A stretch of 64,000 nucleotides of DNA from Lacinutrix jangbogonensis (GTDB lineage Bacteria; Bacteroidota; Bacteroidia; Flavobacteriales; Flavobacteriaceae). The DNA lies in contig NZ_JSWF01000046.1 of assembly GCF_000797445.1 (NCBI RefSeq), forward strand, positions 34,026 through 98,025, read 5' to 3'. The notes beneath the pieces were generated by a model that was given only the letters and a program-made list of their open reading frames with translations, was not told the origin of the DNA and made no database searches. Numbering within the stretch: the first letter of the stretch is position 1; each line of letters opens with the position of its first letter. The position numbers were made by a program, and so were the translations under genes. This document shows, one piece after another, positions 34,524 through 42,501 of the stretch.

Positions 34524-37412
34524 TTAAAATCTTACGTACACATTCATATAATAAGTGGTTCCATTACCTAGAAAGTAACGGTTACCAAATACTGGTCCAT
34601 TTTCATTAGTTTGTTCCTGCAATTGGCTTCTGTAATCCACACGTCTTGACTGCTCAAAACCACCTGTTTTATATTCTTGATTAAATACGTTATTAATAGT
34701 TGCAAAGAAACCAACAAAATAATCGCCTAATTTCCAAGACTTACCACCAACGACGTTGAATAACATATAATCATCAAATTGCTCTTGTTGTAATAGTCTT
34801 TTTGCAATTGTTGGATCTATATCATTAATTTCTCCTCCAGTAAGTGTGTAAACATTCCCACCTGCAGTACCATCTTGAAACTGTGTGTCTGTATATAGTT
34901 CTGGGTCTGCAACGAAGGCTGCACTGCGTTTCATTGCACTTGGGTTAACATAAGCATTAGAAAACCTATTTGCAGTGATACCAATGTTCCAGTAATCTGG
35001 ATCGCGATACTCAAATCCTAACTGAAATGCACGTTCTGGTCCACTAGCAACGTTTAAGTTTTCAAGATTAGTTTTACCATCTCCAAAAACAGCACGACCT
35101 GCACCAAACTCTTGACTATAAAAAGTTAAGTCTGGGTTATTAGTATAAGTAAATTGGCCTACTGAAGCAACCGCTTTTAGTTTTATTGTTGGTGTTACTT
35201 GAGCTTCTATACCTAATTCTCCTCCCACACGTTGTGTATTAATCCCTGTAACAGCTTCTTGAACTAAGTTGCTTCCTGCACCTTCACTGAAGAAAAAACC
35301 AGTTTGTGTTCCGTCTTCAAACTGTGAGTAAAAACCAGTTAATCTCGCTTTTACCATTGGAGAACGGAAAATATAACTTGCGTCTACACTTGATATTTTT
35401 TCGCTATCTACGTTTTCAAGAAGCATATTAGACTGTCTCGCGTTGGCAAAAACATTTCTAGTAATTGGTGCTTTAGTCATGTAAGATCCATTAAAATCTA
35501 ATAAGTGCTTTCCAGAAATTTTATAAGTAGCTCCTGCTTTAACTCCATAATTACTAAATTCAACTTTTTCACCTTTACCAAAAGAGTTGCCTGCAAAATA
35601 TCCGTTTTCATATAAACCATTACGTTGGTAATCTGTTTTTGATATGTTTCCAGCTAAATAAAAATCTACTTTACTATATTTAAAAACAGCTTGAGCAAAC
35701 CCACTAACTACATTTACATCAACCTCGTAATTATATTTATAACGATCTCCTTCTCCTACTAGTCTATTAGGGTTTCTTAGATCTGATTGTGCTGTAGTTA
35801 ATACACCATCAACAATTTGTCCTTCATCAGAAAAGAAATCAACATCTAAATAGGTGTTTGCGCCTAATAAGTCTGAAACTTCAGCAAAGTTTTCACTATT
35901 TAATTTTCTATAGTTAACAGCAGCATTTAAACGAATATTATCATTTAATTCTGTATCAAAAATAATGTTAGCCATTAATTGATTGTCATCTATTCTATCT
36001 TCTTGTATTGCATAGATCGCATTAAATCCTTGATTACTTGAATTAACATTAGCTGTATATAAATCATTCCAGTTAAACTGTCCGTCATTTACAAAAGATT
36101 GCTGAGCTTCATAGGCCAACTCATAATCGTAAGCTGTTGGTCCTCCATCTACATTCAAGTTGTAACTAGGCAAGTTTTGGTAATACGTTGGATCTGTATT
36201 ACGAGCACCACCAATATAACTGTCTTGACCTTGAAACGAAACTAAACGTGTTCCTCCATTATCTACTCTTGTATTTCCAGATGTTCCAAATTGGTAGCCA
36301 ATATTTGTGTTTATCGACGTTTTATCTGAAATAGTCCAGTAATGATTTAACATTATTATTGGTTCTTCTATTTTTCTAATTCTAGAGTTTCTTACTTCAC
36401 CATTTAAATCGCCCCAAAAAGGATTATATTGTCTTCCTTTTAGGTCGGTAACTTCCTGAGTTAAAGCTGCTCCTCTACCTCTTCTGTTTTGAGCATAGAT
36501 TGATGTAAAACTTATACTATGCTTATCGTTAATTTGTTTTTCTACTGCGATAACAAATGAATTAGCATCGTATAATGTACCTTCAAAATAACCACCATTT
36601 CCATAACGTCTAGACGCTAATAAACTATAGGCCCAACCATCTTTCATTAAACCAGAATTGTAACTGGCCATTACACGTCCTTCGTAACTTCTGTTAGCTG
36701 AAGCAAAAGACATACGTCCACCTTCACGATATTTAGAGGCTCTCATAACTATATTATTAGTTCCTGCTATATCACCAAAACTATTATCGTTTGGCGCCAT
36801 TCCCATTGAGAACTCTTGGTTACGTTGTAAATCGTTAATGCCTCCCCAGTTTCCCCATTGTGGTCTTCCGGTTGCTTGTTTATTCATTTCAAGACCATTA
36901 ATTAAAACTTTACCGCTTGAGTTATCTAGACCTCTTGGTCTAAAAAACGTAGCACTAAAATCGAAAGCTGCTGCTCTTAAAAACACATCTCTAGAAGATT
37001 GTAATAATCCGGAGATATTACTTGTTAATCCATCATCATCACTATTTAACTGATCATCGGAGATAGCAATAATAAACAAATCCTTTTTATCACTTGCATT
37101 GTAACTTAAGGTCATATCCTGTATATCCACAGTTTTTCCTTCGTTTACAATAATAGGATAACGTTTTGTTGTGTAATCTGTTTGCTCGATTTTCAGAAAT
37201 TGTTCTCCTAAAGGGATCCCTTTATTGAAGATAAATTGACCAAAAGCATCGGTTTTAGTTTCTAAACCTGACGCTTCAAGAGTAACGGTTACATTAGGAA
37301 GAGGATCGTCTGTAACAGCATCTTTTACACTACCTTTTACAACCGTCTCTTGAGCGTAAATTGTACAGATCGAAAAAAATCCGAATAAAAAAATAAAAAA
37401 ACTTTTTTTCAT
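34524..37412 (-). CDS. TonB-dependent receptor with carboxypeptidase-regulatory-like N-terminal domain
   Basis: The 962-residue protein has a signal peptide ending CTIYAQ and a CarboxypepD_reg-like domain (about 22-105: VVKGSVKDAVTDDPLPNVTV, TDAFGQFIFNKGI). The plug follows (FFRPRGLDNSSGKVLINGLE), then a large barrel ending YMNVYVRF. Phrases such as LNHYWTISDKTSINTN recur in the receptor at 54243, so the two are paralogues. The partner lipoprotein follows on the same strand, and a secreted phosphodiesterase is divergent. This layout suggests uptake of a product of nucleic-acid or phosphodiester breakdown. The ligand is unproven. Confidence 0.92.
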   Translation of the reverse strand: MKKSFFIFLFGFFSICTIYAQETVVKGSVKDAVTDDPLPNVTVTLEASGLETKTDAFGQFIFNKGIPLGEQFLKIEQTDYTTKRYPIIVNEGKTVDIQDMTLSYNASDKKDLFIIAISDDQLNSDDDGLTSNISGLLQSSRDVFLRAAAFDFSATFFRPRGLDNSSGKVLINGLEMNKQATGRPQWGNWGGINDLQRNQEFSMGMAPNDNSFGDIAGTNNIVMRASKYREGGRMSFASANRSYEGRVMASYNSGLMKDGWAYSLLASRRYGNGGYFEGTLYDANSFVIAVEKQINDKHSISFTSIYAQNRRGRGAALTQEVTDLKGRQYNPFWGDLNGEVRNSRIRKIEEPIIMLNHYWTISDKTSINTNIGYQFGTSGNTRVDNGGTRLVSFQGQDSYIGGARNTDPTYYQNLPSYNLNVDGGPTAYDYELAYEAQQSFVNDGQFNWNDLYTANVNSSNQGFNAIYAIQEDRIDDNQLMANIIFDTELNDNIRLNAAVNYRKLNSENFAEVSDLLGANTYLDVDFFSDEGQIVDGVLTTAQSDLRNPNRLVGEGDRYKYNYEVDVNVVSGFAQAVFKYSKVDFYLAGNISKTDYQRNGLYENGYFAGNSFGKGEKVEFSNYGVKAGATYKISGKHLLDFNGSYMTKAPITRNVFANARQSNMLLENVDSEKISSVDASYIFRSPMVKARLTGFYSQFEDGTQTGFFFSEGAGSNLVQEAVTGINTQRVGGELGIEAQVTPTIKLKAVASVGQFTYTNNPDLTFYSQEFGAGRAVFGDGKTNLENLNVASGPERAFQLGFEYRDPDYWNIGITANRFSNAYVNPSAMKRSAAFVADPELYTDTQFQDGTAGGNVYTLTGGEINDIDPTIAKRLLQQEQFDDYMLFNVVGGKSWKLGDYFVGFFATINNVFNQEYKTGGFEQSRRVDYRSQLQEQTNENGPVFGNRYFLGNGTTYYMNVYVRF

Positions 37413-37467
37413 AAATAATAGTTAATAATCGTTAATGCTTTAAATAAAATAGTCATTTAAAGGCGAG

Positions 37468-37475
37468 CAAAGTTA
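37468..37475 (-). promoter_or_regulatory. Promoter -7 element (TAACTTTG) for the TonB receptor
   Basis: TAACTTTG on the minus strand fits TAnnTTTG, about 55 bases before the receptor ATG. It faces the phosphodiesterase promoter 20 bases away, so one regulator could govern both. Confidence 0.6.
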
Positions 37476-37495
37476 CATTTTTTATTAGAAACATT

Positions 37496-37503
37496 TACCT
37501 TTG
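37496..37503 (+). promoter_or_regulatory. Promoter -7 element (TACCTTTG) for the secreted phosphodiesterase
   Basis: TACCTTTG matches TAnnTTTG. It lies 17 bases before an upstream ATG (37521) and 47 before the preferred ATG at 37551. Confidence 0.6.
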
Positions 37504-37550
37504 GCAGGAATTTTGAATGTATGAGTAACATAAAAATAATATTATATCTA

Positions 37551-38606
37551 ATGAAAAATTTTAAACTATTACTCTCAGTTGTACTTATCACTGCTGTTTT
37601 AAGAGTTAATGCTCAAGAAGAACATAAATATAAAATCCATACTGTGGCTTTTTATAATCTTGAAAACTTGTTTGATACTGTAAACGACATAGAAAAAAAC
37701 GATGAAGCTAGTCCAATGATGGAAATTAAAGCAAATCGTGAAGAAATTTACAAAAAGAAAGTGCACAATATGGCTCGTGTTATTGCAGATATTGGTAGTG
37801 ACACTACAGGAAACACACCAGCGTTATTGGGTGTTTGTGAAATTGAAAACGTAAAAGTATTAGAAGATGTCGCTAATGATCCATTACTTTTGGGAAAAGA
37901 TTATGGTATTGTACATTTCGAGTCTCCAGACAGACGTGGTATTGATGTTGGTTTAATGTACCAAAAAAGTTTGTTTCAGCCAATAACTAAGAGCTCTCAT
38001 ACACTAAAAATTTTTGACGACACTTCAAGAAAACGAATTTATACAAGAGACCAATTACTAGTTTCCGGAGAATTAGAAGGTGAATTAGTACATATTATAG
38101 TAAACCACTGGCCATCTAGACGTGGTGGAGAAGCTAGAAGTCGTGCTAAACGTGTTGCTGCTGCCAAACTTAACAAGCACATGATAGATTCTTTACAAGC
38201 TATAGATCCGTATGCCAAGATTATTACAATGGGAGATTTAAACGACAACCCAACAAACGCTAGTGTAAAAGATGTTTTAAAAGCACAACGTAAAAAGAAA
38301 AATGTAAAAATTAAAGGCATTTACAATCCTTTTATTAATATGTTTAAAAAACAAGGATTAGGAACAGGTGGTTATAGAGATTCATGGAGTCTTTTTGACC
38401 AGATTATGGTTACTAAGCCTTTTCTTGATAAAGATTACACTAAATGGTCTTACTATAAAGCGGGTATATTTAACAAAAATTATTTAGTTAATAAAAAAGG
38501 GCGTTATGCAGGTTATCCTTTTAGAAGCTTTGCAGATGGAGGTTTTACAGGTGGATACAGTGATCACTTTCCTGTTTACATGTATTTAATAAAAGAGATT
38601 AAATAA
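37551..38606 (+). CDS. Secreted endonuclease/exonuclease/phosphatase (EEP) family protein
   Basis: The protein is about 351 residues from the preferred start, MKNFKLLLSVVLITAVLRVNAQ, a signal peptide; an in-frame ATG at 37521 adds ten residues. EEP-fold active-site phrases are visible: VAFYNLENLFDTVND, LLGVCEIENVKVLED (Glu metal ligand), HIIVNHWPSRRGGEARSR, TMGDLNDNP and GGYSDHFPVYMYL (Asp-His). Members hydrolyse phosphodiesters in DNA, RNA or lipids. Divergent placement from a TonB receptor/DUF5689 pair suggests the enzyme supplies that system. Confidence 0.9.
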   Translation: MKNFKLLLSVVLITAVLRVNAQEEHKYKIHTVAFYNLENLFDTVNDIEKNDEASPMMEIKANREEIYKKKVHNMARVIADIGSDTTGNTPALLGVCEIENVKVLEDVANDPLLLGKDYGIVHFESPDRRGIDVGLMYQKSLFQPITKSSHTLKIFDDTSRKRIYTRDQLLVSGELEGELVHIIVNHWPSRRGGEARSRAKRVAAAKLNKHMIDSLQAIDPYAKIITMGDLNDNPTNASVKDVLKAQRKKKNVKIKGIYNPFINMFKKQGLGTGGYRDSWSLFDQIMVTKPFLDKDYTKWSYYKAGIFNKNYLVNKKGRYAGYPFRSFADGGFTGGYSDHFPVYMYLIKEIK

Positions 38607-38627
38607 AGATATTTGTTTATTAAATTT

Positions 38628-38660
38628 AAAACGCCAACTCATTGTAGCTGGCGTTTTTTT
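38628..38660 (+). terminator. Intrinsic terminator after the EEP gene
   Basis: The stem AAAACGCCA / TGGCGTTTT (extended inward by AAC...GCT with partial pairing) is followed by a run of T. Confidence 0.82.
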
Positions 38661-38713
38661 ATTGAATTAATTTTGACTTTTTGTTTCAAGATGAAATCAT
38701 TACATTGTTTTTT

Positions 38714-39337
38714 ATGAAAACTATTCTATTTACACTGTTTTCCATTTCCACACTTTTACTTTACTCTCAAAAGATTGAAGAAAAAATAATATATAATAAC
38801 ACTCTAAAATCTATTGTTATTGAAGGAGATGCTATTTTCAAAATTAATGTTAGAACTACAACGACCAGTTCTATTATATTAATTTCTAAAATTGAAGGGG
38901 AAAATGCAGAGAACACAACTATAATTACTGAAATAAAAAATGATTCTTTATTAATCACCAGTGCATACCAACCTTTTTTTAAAAAGGCTAACGATAAATT
39001 AAGTGCGCATAAAGTACTATCTATTGAAGTATCTCTTGAAATACCAGAGCATTTATATGTTTATTTCAAAAGCGAGATAGCTTCTGCCGATGTCACTGGG
39101 AAATACAAACAACTAATACTCGAATTAAATCAAGGGAATGCTAACCTTGATCATTTCGATGGAAATGCGATAATAAACACCATTAATGGTAACATCCATT
39201 TAGAGACTAATTATGCAACTATTAATGCTACCACTAAAACCGGGAAATTAAATACAGAAGAAATAACCAAAGCTAAAAATGAAATACTAATACACTCCAT
39301 TAACGGAAATATAAACATCTTTAAAACTAAAAATTAG
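38714..39337 (+). CDS. Secreted DUF4097-like beta-helical protein
   Basis: The protein has about 207 residues, starting MKTILFTLFSISTLLLYSQ (signal peptide); the frame is open 11 codons upstream but those precede the signal. The C-terminal half has repeating short strands with Asn turns (ELNQGNANLDHFDGNAIINT, INGNIHLETN, SINGNINIF), as in the DUF4097/DUF2807 putative adhesin beta-helices of Bacteroidota. Function unknown. lspA follows after 26 bases and may be co-transcribed. Confidence 0.7.
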   Translation: MKTILFTLFSISTLLLYSQKIEEKIIYNNTLKSIVIEGDAIFKINVRTTTTSSIILISKIEGENAENTTIITEIKNDSLLITSAYQPFFKKANDKLSAHKVLSIEVSLEIPEHLYVYFKSEIASADVTGKYKQLILELNQGNANLDHFDGNAIINTINGNIHLETNYATINATTKTGKLNTEEITKAKNEILIHSINGNINIFKTKN

Positions 39338-39363
39338 TATTATTTTAGCTTCAAAATTTTGCA

Positions 39364-39996
39364 ATGTCTTTAAAGAAAGCCTCAATTTTAATTATTATTA
39401 TTCTACTAATCGATCAGGTTAGTAAACTTTACATAAAAACACATTTTCAACTACATCAATCTCTAGAGGTTTTTAGTTGGTTTAAAATTTATTTTGTAGA
39501 AAACGATGGTATGGCTTGGGGAACTAAATTAAGCGACATCATTCCTTTTATAAGTGATAGAACTGCGAAGTTATGCTTAACAACTTTTAGAATATTTGCT
39601 ATTTTTGGTATTGGCTATTGGTTAGTGAGCTCTATAAAAAAGCACCAATCTAAAACACTTCTTTTAGCATTGGTTTTTATTTTCGCAGGAGCCTTGGGTA
39701 ATATTATAGACTCGGTTTTTTATGGTTTTTCGTTTAACGATAGCTTTGGTCAAGTTGCTTCATTTATGCATAAAGATGGAGGTTATGATAAGGTCTTGTT
39801 TGGCAACGTCGTCGATATGCTATATTTCCCAATGTGGCAAGGTAATTTACCAGAATGGGTGCCGGTTATTGGTGGTAGAAATTTTATATTTTTTGAACCC
39901 GTTTTTAATATTGCAGATGTTGCAATTGCTACAGGTTTTAGTATTTTACTCTTCTTTAATAAAAAAGCCTTTCCTTTAAAGGAAGAAAACATTTAA
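39364..39996 (+). CDS. lspA: Lipoprotein signal peptidase (signal peptidase II)
   Basis: The 210-residue inner-membrane aspartyl protease cleaves prolipoproteins after lipidation. The first helix carries IIILLIDQVSKLYIKTHF, and the catalytic aspartates lie in FGNVVDMLYFPMW and PVFNIADVAIATG. Bacteroidota LspA carries a longer periplasmic loop (about 115-165) than E. coli, as here. It is relevant locally because the window encodes many lipoproteins. The stop overlaps the 5-FCL stop on the other strand by 4 bases. Confidence 0.95.
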   Translation: MSLKKASILIIIILLIDQVSKLYIKTHFQLHQSLEVFSWFKIYFVENDGMAWGTKLSDIIPFISDRTAKLCLTTFRIFAIFGIGYWLVSSIKKHQSKTLLLALVFIFAGALGNIIDSVFYGFSFNDSFGQVASFMHKDGGYDKVLFGNVVDMLYFPMWQGNLPEWVPVIGGRNFIFFEPVFNIADVAIATGFSILLFFNKKAFPLKEENI

Positions 39997-40559
39997 AAAG
40001 TATAGATTTTTTGCGGAGTAACACAATAATTTAAACCAATATCTGTGCTTAAAACAGGAAACACATCTTCCTCAACCTCAAAAAATGATAAACCTATTTT
40101 TATAGTTTCAGGTTTACAATCTGCTAGGAAATTATCGTAAAACCCTTTGCCATAACCAATACGATTCCCCTTTTCATCGAAGGCAAAAAGCGGCACAAAT
40201 ACAACGTCTATATTAGAGTTACTAATTTCAATACCATTATCAGGTTCTGGAATGTTATATTTATTTAATTGAATTTTGGTAGCATCTGTTAGCAAAAAAT
40301 TTTGGAGCGTTCGCGTTTCAAAATCACTCTTAGAAATAATTATGTTTTTATCTTTTCCAGATAATATACTTAGAATAAAATCGGTATTTATTTCTTTTAA
40401 ACTATCAATAGAAAGAAAAACATGATAAAATTCATAATTCCAAATCTCTAAACGAAGTAACTTATTTGCTATTTCAAGGCTTAAATTATCAATAGCCTCT
40501 TCCGTTAATTCACTTCGAAGATTCTTATACTTTTTTCTTAGTTCTGTTTTAGAAGTCAT
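39993..40559 (-). CDS. 5-formyltetrahydrofolate cyclo-ligase
   Basis: The 188-residue enzyme converts 5-formyl-THF to 5,10-methenyl-THF with ATP, recycling folate. Family landmarks are LRKKYKNLRSEL at the N-terminus, FLSIDSLKEINTDF, DVVFVPLFAFDEKGNRIGYG (about 125-144) and KGFYDNFL, the nucleotide and folate binding segment. It is the last gene of a three-gene minus-strand run with rimK and an AstE-like hydrolase, 2 bases after the latter. Confidence 0.93.
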   Translation of the reverse strand: MTSKTELRKKYKNLRSELTEEAIDNLSLEIANKLLRLEIWNYEFYHVFLSIDSLKEINTDFILSILSGKDKNIIISKSDFETRTLQNFLLTDATKIQLNKYNIPEPDNGIEISNSNIDVVFVPLFAFDEKGNRIGYGKGFYDNFLADCKPETIKIGLSFFEVEEDVFPVLSTDIGLNYCVTPQKIYTF

Positions 40560-40561
40560 AA

Positions 40562-41539
40562 TTAATCCTCTGCTAATAGTGTAGAAATATGAAAGAGCGC
40601 ATCGCCTTGATAAACGATTGGAGATTCATTTACATTAATAATATAACCAGAATTAGACGCCTTTACAAAGTGATTAAATTTACCATATGGATCTGTAATA
40701 TTACCTATAGCTTGACCTTTAGCCACTTTAGAGCCAATCTCTATTGAAGCCTTAAACATACCAGAATATTTAGCGCGGATCCAACGACTTTCATTTATAA
40801 ATATAACAGGTTTTTTAGGCTCTGAAACTTTAAACTTTCTTTGTAGCATTCCATAATGGTTTAAAATACGTTTAGCACCATTTACACCTGTGTTTGTGAC
40901 TGTATTATCGATATGAAACGATTTCCCACCTTCAAAAAGTAAAATTGGTATTTTCATGCGGTTACATGTATTTCTAAAAGATTTTTTTACATTTTTAGAA
41001 TACAAAACAAAAGGTGCTCCAAAAATTTCAGCTGCAATATCAATGTCTTCACTGCCTTCAGCAATTCTTATTTGTGGTGCATTAAACCTTAAAGCTCCTC
41101 CTGTATGAAAATCCATAATAAAATCTACATGAGGAACAACTTCAGAAACTAAAGAATAAGCAACTCTACTTGCTAATGAACCTGCTTTACTACCTGGAAA
41201 TACTCGATTTAAATCGCGACCATCGGGAAACTCACGTTCCATATTTATAAAACCAAAAATATTAAGAACAGGAATACAAATTGTAGTTCCAGTTCTAGGT
41301 TTATTTATGCCTTTAGCAATTAATTGTCTTACTATTTCTACACCATTAATTTCGTCTCCGTGAATACCTGCTGTAAATAAAATAACAGGTCCTGGTTTTT
41401 TAGAACGTTCTATTATAATAGGAACAGACACTGGAGTTCTAGTATGTAATTTTGCAAGATTAAAAGCTACTTCTTTGCTTTCTCCTAGCCCAATTTCTTC
41501 TCCTAAAATCACTAAAATATCGTCTTTTTTACTCGTCAT
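40562..41539 (-). CDS. Succinylglutamate desuccinylase/aspartoacylase-family zinc hydrolase
   Basis: The 325-residue protein of the M14-like AstE/AspA family has zinc ligands in ILFTAGIHGDEINGVEIVRQ (HxxE, about 53-72) and FIMDFHTGG (His, about 140), with an RFNAPQIRI segment between. A C-terminal barrel-like part (IGSKVAKGQAIGNITDPYGK) resembles a lipoyl-type hammerhead. Members remove acyl groups from amino acids. It sits directly after rimK (TAAATG), so it might act on a RimK product. The substrate is not known. Confidence 0.87.
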   Translation of the reverse strand: MTSKKDDILVILGEEIGLGESKEVAFNLAKLHTRTPVSVPIIIERSKKPGPVILFTAGIHGDEINGVEIVRQLIAKGINKPRTGTTICIPVLNIFGFINMEREFPDGRDLNRVFPGSKAGSLASRVAYSLVSEVVPHVDFIMDFHTGGALRFNAPQIRIAEGSEDIDIAAEIFGAPFVLYSKNVKKSFRNTCNRMKIPILLFEGGKSFHIDNTVTNTGVNGAKRILNHYGMLQRKFKVSEPKKPVIFINESRWIRAKYSGMFKASIEIGSKVAKGQAIGNITDPYGKFNHFVKASNSGYIINVNESPIVYQGDALFHISTLLAED

Positions 41540-42415
41540 TTATTTAATACTTTTTTCAATAAACGCAATAATACTTTTTGCTATATTTCTTCCTGTTGCA
41601 TTTTCTATACCTTCTAATCCTGGAGTAGAATTAACTTCTAAGAGAAGTGGTCCACGCGCAGATTGCAACATATCTACGCCACAGACAGGTAACTTAAGAG
41701 CTTTAGACGCTTGCATTGCTAACTTTAATTCGTCGCTACTTAGCTTTATTATATTCGCTGTTCCTCCTCTGTGTAAATTAGATCTAAACTCACCTTCAAG
41801 GCCTTGGCGTTTCATTGCTCCAATTACCTGTCCATCTACAACGAGTGCTCTTAAATCAGCACCTTTAGCTTCTTTAATAAACTCTTGAACGATTACTCTT
41901 GCTTGTAAACCATTAAAAGCCTCCAAAACAGATTCCGCAGCACTTTTAGTTTCGGCTAAAACAACACCTAAACCTTGAGTACCTTCTAACAATTTAATAA
42001 TTACGGGAGCTCCACCAACATATTCTATAACTTCTCTAGCATCGCGAGAGTAATTTGTAAACACGGTTTTTGGCATTCCAATTCCGGCTTTACTTAAATG
42101 TTGTAAACTTTTAAGTTTATCTCGAGAACGAAGTATTGCATCACTTGTTACTGTTGTAAAAACATTCATCATTTCAAATTGTCTTACCACCGCACACCCA
42201 TAAAAAGTAACTGAAGCCCCAATTCTAGGAATTATTGCATCTACATAATCTAAATAACGATCTTGGTAGTAAATAGTTGGCTTTTCCTTTTCAATAATAA
42301 TATCGCACATTAAAGGATCTATAACTTCAATTACATGTCCGCACTTTTTTCCTTCTTCAACTAATCTGTCGGTAGAATATAATAGTGCATTTCTTGAAAG
42401 AATTACAATGTTCAT
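41540..42415 (-). CDS. rimK: RimK-type alpha-L-glutamate ligase (ATP-grasp)
   Basis: The 291-residue protein starts [20 protein letters not shown] and contains the ATP-grasp core: [20 protein letters not shown] (about 96-115), [41 protein letters not shown] and the metal site [15 protein letters not shown] (about 258-272). RimK adds glutamates to ribosomal protein S6 in E. coli. Homologues ligate amino acids to other targets. The next gene encodes a deacylase-like enzyme, and together they may add and trim a modification. Confidence 0.9.
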   Translation of the reverse strand: MNIVILSRNALLYSTDRLVEEGKKCGHVIEVIDPLMCDIIIEKEKPTIYYQDRYLDYVDAIIPRIGASVTFYGCAVVRQFEMMNVFTTVTSDAILRSRDKLKSLQHLSKAGIGMPKTVFTNYSRDAREVIEYVGGAPVIIKLLEGTQGLGVVLAETKSAAESVLEAFNGLQARVIVQEFIKEAKGADLRALVVDGQVIGAMKRQGLEGEFRSNLHRGGTANIIKLSSDELKLAMQASKALKLPVCGVDMLQSARGPLLLEVNSTPGLEGIENATGRNIAKSIIAFIEKSIK

Positions 42416-42448
42416 TTGATTTTATCTTGTGTTCACGCAATATAATAA

Positions 42449-42501
42449 ATTAACCCAATGTATTTTTTCAATATTACTATTTAATATACCTTTGGGTTAA
42501 T
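42449..42501. promoter_or_regulatory. Promoter of uvrC flanked by a perfect 10-bp inverted repeat
   Basis: The -7 element TACCTTTG (42487-42494), with TTTT at 42463-42466 about 20 bases upstream, ends 5 bases before the uvrC ATG (42500), so the mRNA would be nearly leaderless. Arms ATTAACCCAA (42449-42458) and TTGGGTTAAT (42492-42501) bracket the promoter, the second covering the end of -7 and the start codon. The region is only 84 bp between rimK and uvrC. Confidence 0.55.
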
